Below are positions 6,877 through 10,592 of a stretch of DNA of 10,592 bases, piece after piece (position 1 is the stretch's first letter; each line of letters starts with the position of its first letter). The notes beneath the pieces were generated by a model. That model was not told the origin of the DNA. It made no database searches and worked only from the letters and a program-made list of their open reading frames with translations. Both the position numbers and the translations under genes were made by a program. The stretch is taken from assembly GCA_012032075.1 (NCBI GenBank), contig JAAURU010000081.1, forward strand, positions 1 through 10,592, read 5' to 3'. The DNA comes from Flavobacterium sp. (GTDB taxonomy: Bacteria; Bacteroidota; Bacteroidia; Flavobacteriales; Flavobacteriaceae).

Positions 6877-7784
6877 TGAGAGCATTAGTAATTTCAGGTG
6901 GAGGAAGTAAAGGATCCTTTGCTGGTGGAGTAGCACAATACTTAATCGAAGATTTACACAAAGATTATGATTTGTATTTAGGTACTTCAACAGGAAGTTT
7001 ATTAGTTTCTCATTTGGCGTTACAAAATGTTGAAAAAATAAAAAATGTATATACTTCTGTAGATCAAAATAGTATATTTAGTAATTGTCCTTTTATTATT
7101 AAGCAAAAATTTGGAGAAGATACTATTGCCATTAATCATTTTAAAGTTTTAAGAAATTTTATGAAAGGCTCAAAAACCTTTGGGGAAAGTAAAAATTTAA
7201 AAAAACTCATTAGAAAAATATTTACGTTATATGAATTCAATGAATTGAAAGTCAGTACAAAAGAAATAATTGTAACGGTTTCTAATTTATCATTGAATAC
7301 AGTAGAATATAAATCAATCAACGATTTTGATTATGATGATTTTATAGATTGGATTTGGATTTCTTGCAACTACATACCTTTTATGTCATTAGTAAGAAAA
7401 AATGGTTGCGAATATGCTGATGGTGGTTTTGCTTCCATGATTCCAATTGAAGAAGCGATTAAAAGAGGTGCTACTCATGTAGATGCAATTATTTTGCAAA
7501 GTGAAACTAATCTTTACAATAGAATGCCTGCTCGTGGTCCTTTTGGCTTGTTAACCAATTTATTTTCTTTTATGATGGATAGAATAGAGTTGCAAAATAT
7601 TAAAATTGGTAAATATGAAGCCAAAATAAATAATGCAACCATCAATTTTTATTACACACCTACATTACTAACTACAAATTCATTAGTTTTTAATAAAAAA
7701 CAAATGTTGAAATGGTGGGAAATAGGTTATGATTATGCTAAAAATAGAGATATTGATAGTCAAGAAATACCAGTTGATGAATAA
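6876..7784 (+). CDS. Patatin-like phospholipase family protein
   Basis: An intact 302-residue patatin-domain hydrolase using a Ser-Asp dyad on lipid acyl esters. SGGGSKGSFAGG at residues 7-18 forms the glycine-rich oxyanion hole. GTSTG at 36-40 holds nucleophile S38. ADGGFASMIP places catalytic D182 in the DGG motif. The Lys within GGGSKG, instead of the more usual Arg, is found in many bacterial members. There is no signal peptide, so it is predicted to be cytoplasmic or peripheral at the inner membrane. A hydrophobic stretch at about 221-234 (GPFGLLTNLFSFMM) may touch lipid. The ATG overlaps the M1 aminopeptidase stop by one base (TAATG), implying translational coupling. No terminator was seen before the lipoprotein gene 80 nt on. 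The substrate cannot be predicted; the family includes phospholipases A and broader acyl hydrolases. Confidence 0.92.
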   Translation: MRALVISGGGSKGSFAGGVAQYLIEDLHKDYDLYLGTSTGSLLVSHLALQNVEKIKNVYTSVDQNSIFSNCPFIIKQKFGEDTIAINHFKVLRNFMKGSKTFGESKNLKKLIRKIFTLYEFNELKVSTKEIIVTVSNLSLNTVEYKSINDFDYDDFIDWIWISCNYIPFMSLVRKNGCEYADGGFASMIPIEEAIKRGATHVDAIILQSETNLYNRMPARGPFGLLTNLFSFMMDRIELQNIKIGKYEAKINNATINFYYTPTLLTTNSLVFNKKQMLKWWEIGYDYAKNRDIDSQEIPVDE

Positions 7785-7864
7785 TAATAAAAAAAATCTA
7801 ATTTTTAGGGTAACAAATGAAATGATAAGTGTATCTGTTAGTATAAAACGAAAATACATTTATT

Positions 7865-9612
7865 ATGAAAAATTTAAAATTTATTCTAATCTTGTTCGTC
7901 ATTAGTTCCTTTCTAATTACAAGCTGCGAAACTAATGATGATAATTCAAATCCTGAAGAAAATCCAATACTACAATTAACTATGAATTTGGAGCAACAGT
8001 TTCAAGAGATTTTGTTGGCCAAATTGTAGATGAAAATGAAAATCCTATTTCAAATGCAATTGTAAATATTGGCTCAATTTCAGCTCAAACCGATGTTAAT
8101 GGTGTTTTCATCATTAAAAATGCATCAGTAAAATCTAACTTTGCTTACGTTACTGCAACAAAAAATGGTTATTTAAAGGGCTCTCGTACTTTGATTCCTA
8201 CAGTTGGTGAAAACAGGGTTAGAATAATGTTATTAAGTGCTACTGTTGTAGGAACAGTAAATTCTGGCTCAACTGGGAATGTCACTTTACCAAATGGAAC
8301 AAAAGTAGCTTTTGATGGAAATTTTAAAAAACCAGACGGTTCTGCTTATTCAGGTTCTGTTAGTGTAATTATGCATCATTTAGATCCTTCGGATGCTAAT
8401 GTAGAGGCAAAAATGCCAGGTTCATTATTAGCTTCAGACGCTAATGGACAGGCTAAAGTTTTAGAAACTTTTGGTATGATAAATGTCGAATTACAAGGAA
8501 CTGGTGGTGAAAAATTGCAATTATCGGGTTCAGCATCAATTGAAATGCCTATCACAGCAGCACAAGCGTCTTCCTCACCAAGTGTTATTCCTTTATGGCA
8601 TTTTAATGAAGAAGTTGGATATTGGGTTGAAGAAGGTTCAGCTACAAAAGTGGGTAATAAATATATTGGTACTGTTTCACATTTCTCATGGTGGAATTGT
8701 GATGCGCAGTTTCCTACCGTAAACTTATGCTTAACTATTGTAAACCCTAATAATCAACCTATTGCAAATGTTCAGGTAGAATTGGCACCAAACAATCAAA
8801 CGTTTCCAAGAACAGGTATAAGCAATAGCAATGGAGAAATTTGTGGCTTAATTCCAGCTAATCAAACCATTATAATGAATATAAAAGATAATTGCGGTAA
8901 CACTATTAGTACTTCACAAATAGGTCCATTTTCAACTAATACAGTTTTACCAAATATTGTTTTAACTAACGGAATGGTGCAACAAACATCGGTTGTGGGA
9001 ACTTTGGCAAAATGTAATAATACTAATGTAACAGATGGTTATGTAATATTACGATATGGTAATCAATCATTAGTTTCAAATGTAACAAATGGAAGTTTTC
9101 AGTTCAATACTTTAGTATGTAGTTCTAATGCTTCTTTTACATTAGAAGGATATGACTACACGAATTTACAAACTTCAGGGGAAATTAATTATACATTTAC
9201 TTCACCAGTTACAAATATTGGGAATTTAATAACTTGTACTGCTGTATCTGAATATATTACTTATCAAATAGATAATAATCCAGTAAAATATTTAATAGGC
9301 AGTATAGATGTAAGATATACACCAAATGGATTATCTGTAAGTCTTCAAGGTAATGGAACTACAACAGGTGGTTTCTACTTATGGGGAAATACAAATGTAC
9401 CAGGAACATATACAACATCAACATTCCAAATGGAAGGTGGAGATTTTAATTATATAGGTCAGCAAACAACTAATACAGTATCTTTCAATTTTAATAATTT
9501 TGGGCCAGTAGGAGGTTATATCGATATGACATTTAGTGGAACGTATCAAAACCCTACTACAAATGTAACTCATACTATTACAGGAGTAATTCACGTTATA
9601 AGAGATAACTAA
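7865..9612 (+). CDS. Surface lipoprotein with carboxypeptidase-regulatory-like domains, one frameshift
   Basis: The start is ATG at 7865, and the frame breaks about 35 codons later. One extra A at 7966-7967 joins it to the long frame ending at 9610-9612, giving about 582 aa. The N-terminus is a type II signal peptide with lipobox ITSC, C21 being the lipidated cysteine, followed by an acidic Asn/Asp stretch (ETNDDNSN) typical of outer-membrane or surface lipoproteins in Bacteroidota. The sequence GQIVDENENPISNAIV through DVNGVFIIKN (about 50-85) is a CarboxypepD_reg-like beta-sandwich. A middle region ends in HFSWWNCD (273-280). Further Ig/Cna-B-like segments follow, one opening LCLTIVNPNNQPIANVQVEL. 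A C-terminal beta domain has GGYIDMTFSGTY and ITGVIHVIRDN. No enzyme motif was seen. A structural or binding role at the cell surface is likely. A calling program would miss the signal peptide because of the break. Confidence 0.8.
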
Positions 9613-9637
9613 AAATATAATGAAAAAGAAGAAAGAG

Positions 9638-9670
9638 AAAAAATCCCGAAATTTAGTTTCGGGATTTTTT
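9638..9670. terminator. Bidirectional rho-independent terminator
   Basis: A perfect 14-bp stem: AAAAAATCCCGAAA (9638-9651) pairs with TTTCGGGATTTTTT (9657-9670) around a TTTAG loop. The GC core CCCG/CGGG is flanked by A- and T-runs, so it works on both strands. It serves the lipoprotein gene (stop at 9612) and, on the minus strand, the DUF7935-like gene whose stop (9672-9674) is one base away. Confidence 0.93.
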
Positions 9671-9671
9671 A

Positions 9672-10193
9672 TTAAAAAACGGTTTTCAATTCCTCTTTAA
9701 TGTAACTAATGGCTACGTTACTAGGAGCTTCACTTTCAGTCAAAGCAATTAAAATGGCTTCACGAAGTTTCTCAGCATTTGGAACATCCACTTCTATCGA
9801 TTTTTGACGAATCATTTGAATGGTAGAGTTCTTAGCTTTATTAATAATATCCCAAGTTCCAGCAGTAACATAAACTTGTTGGGTTAAATTATGTTCAAAT
9901 TCAGTTTGAATAGTATGAATTAACAAAGTAGCATAATCATTTTTATCAGTACTTGGTGGAGCTACACGTAGTAATAATTGAGCTGGATTAATGCGTTCTA
10001 ATAATAAAACAATTCGCTCATAAGCTTGTAAACGAATAGGTAAAGCAATTTTTTGGTTTTCTTTTAACAACTCAAAACGTCTTCTGCTTTCTTCATTTTT
10101 AAAAAAAGAATGTAATAAAAAATAAGCCACACCACCTGTAATTAATGCAGGTAAAGTATAAGAAACCAATTCTATAATTTTTGTACTATCCAT
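9672..10193 (-). CDS. DUF7935-like membrane-anchored protein of unknown function
   Basis: An intact 173-residue protein. A single N-terminal membrane helix (about residues 9-28, SYTLPALITGGVAYFLLHSF) is followed by a charged region (KNEESRRRFELLKENQK) and a mostly helical soluble domain with LPIRLQAYERIVLLLERINP and an EFEHNLTQQVYVT segment. This arrangement and these motifs match a conserved family of Bacteroidota that I recall as DUF7935; no biochemical role is known. The likely topology is N-terminal anchor with the positively charged side and the domain in the cytoplasm. It is monocistronic here, convergent with the lipoprotein gene, sharing the terminator 9638-9670. No consensus TAnnTTTG was found upstream of its start; the structured repeat at 10202-10275 begins 9 bp away and may overlap its leader. 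The start at 10193 is chosen because it opens with MDSTKIIEL directly before the helix. Confidence 0.85.
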   Translation of the reverse strand: MDSTKIIELVSYTLPALITGGVAYFLLHSFFKNEESRRRFELLKENQKIALPIRLQAYERIVLLLERINPAQLLLRVAPPSTDKNDYATLLIHTIQTEFEHNLTQQVYVTAGTWDIINKAKNSTIQMIRQKSIEVDVPNAEKLREAILIALTESEAPSNVAISYIKEELKTVF

Positions 10194-10201
10194 ATTTTTT
10201 T

Positions 10202-10275
10202 GAAGCTATTTCCTGCTTTCGCTTTTATCTTTTTCCGCTACCGCTACAAAAAGGATATCAACTCAATCAGGGCTA
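10202..10275 (+). repeat. Structured intergenic repeat of flavobacterial type
   Basis: The segment from GAAGCTATTTCCTGC to CAATCAGGGCTA resembles a roughly 75-bp element that I recall in many Flavobacterium intergenic regions; copy number cannot be checked here. Its parts are self-complementary: AGC/GCT at the ends, then CCTG (10212-10215) with CAGG (10268-10271), and an apical ATCTTTTT (10227-10234) with AAAAAGGAT carrying one bulged G. CGCTAC is tandemly duplicated in the loop. The strand is given by the orientation in which I remember the element. Confidence 0.55.
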
Positions 10276-10504
10276 AATTAATAATCGCAAAGTAAAACTA
10301 ATCTTAATCAAAATGCAAACTCAAAATTCAATAATCAACTTCAATAACAATATTCAAATTATAAAGATTTCTTAAATTTCTATAATCTGTGTTCCAAATA
10401 GAATAGCAATAGTATTAACAAAAAAATATTTGTATTATAAAGCTTACAAAAAAATTAATATTATTCAATAAATGTTAAATTTTAATGCATTTCATCGATT
10501 TTAT
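10276..10504. other. AT-rich intergenic spacer, no gene seen
   Basis: About 230 bp rich in A/T runs with stops in all frames, and no RNA gene that I can recognise. A near-consensus AATATTTG at 10426-10433 lacks the required leading TA, so I do not call it a promoter. Confidence 0.5.
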
Positions 10505-10534
10505 TTGCACTTAAACGAAATTGTTGTATATTTG
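10505..10534 (+). promoter_or_regulatory. Bacteroidota housekeeping promoter reading out of the window
   Basis: TTG at 10505-10507 (-33) and TATATTTG at 10527-10534 (-7, consensus TAnnTTTG) are separated by 19 bp, the preferred spacing for the Bacteroidota primary sigma factor. Transcription should begin near 10540 towards a gene beyond the right edge. An 8-codon frame, ATG 10541 to TAG, lies at the predicted 5' end and is probably incidental. Confidence 0.75.
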
Positions 10535-10592
10535 TACTGTATGTCAATAGAATGTAATTATAAATAGTTTTCATTCAATTTGATTTCAAATC

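Noticed and set aside
7136..7321. Minus-strand open frame inside the patatin gene
   Set aside because: Antisense to a well-supported enzyme gene; hydrophobic, low-complexity translation.
8483..8722. Alternative plus-strand frame inside the lipoprotein gene
   Set aside because: Overlaps a coherent beta-domain reading frame and has no start context or domain.
9620..9700. Lysine-rich small ORF starting at 9620
   Set aside because: It runs through the terminator hairpin and into the opposite gene; its A-rich codons are the terminator arm.
1..10592. CRISPR array, insertion sequence, tRNA or rRNA
   Set aside because: No regular direct repeats with spacers, no transposase motifs or terminal inverted repeats, and no cloverleaf or rRNA-like segment were seen on either strand.

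Overview
The window looks like chromosomal DNA from a Bacteroidota bacterium, most likely a member of the Flavobacteriaceae. The DNA is AT-rich and SD-like ribosome sites are mostly absent. A textbook Bacteroidota promoter (TTG, 19 bp, TATATTTG) lies at the right end. The gene content is typically flavobacterial: a SpII lipoprotein with carboxypeptidase-regulatory-like domains, a secreted M1 aminopeptidase with a HEAT-like tail, a Dph6-type PP-loop protein, a DUF7935-like membrane protein, and a structured intergenic repeat of flavobacterial type.

Layout, left to right. Positions 2-328 (+) hold the 3' part of a small membrane protein with a CPVC motif. Positions 342-485 hold a possible 32-residue ORF and a palindrome. 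Positions 486-2039 (+) encode an intact, fungal-like pro-tyrosinase. A long hairpin (2062-2096) separates it from a convergent minus-strand block. Read right to left, that block is a Dph6-like ATPase (4730-3998), a small HExxH protein (3991-3497), an aspartyl/asparaginyl beta-hydroxylase-family Fe(II)/2-oxoglutarate oxygenase (3495-2796) and a two-TM coiled-coil protein (2695-2092). The first three are almost contiguous, with gaps of 6 and 1 nt, and are very likely one operon. Diverging from it on the plus strand are the M1 aminopeptidase (4807-6876) and a patatin-like phospholipase (6876-7784) that overlap as TAATG, then a large surface lipoprotein (7865-9612). A perfect bidirectional terminator (9638-9670) separates the lipoprotein from a DUF7935-like gene (10193-9672, minus). 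The last 400 bp hold the structured repeat, AT-rich spacer and a promoter firing out of the window.

The most important caveat is that six of the ten main genes have broken reading frames. I count 14 breaks, and each can be repaired by adding or removing one base, nearly always in a mononucleotide run. Coding similarity and active-site motifs continue across every break. This pattern fits uncorrected indel errors in a long-read-type assembly better than gene decay, so I annotate these as whole genes with disrupted frames. Tyrosinase, the HExxH protein, patatin and the DUF7935-like gene are uninterrupted.

The biologically most notable items are the bacterial tyrosinase carrying a full set of fungal pro-tyrosinase hallmarks and the compact Dph6-like/HExxH/oxygenase operon, whose joint function I cannot name. 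I see no mobile element, CRISPR array, tRNA or rRNA.
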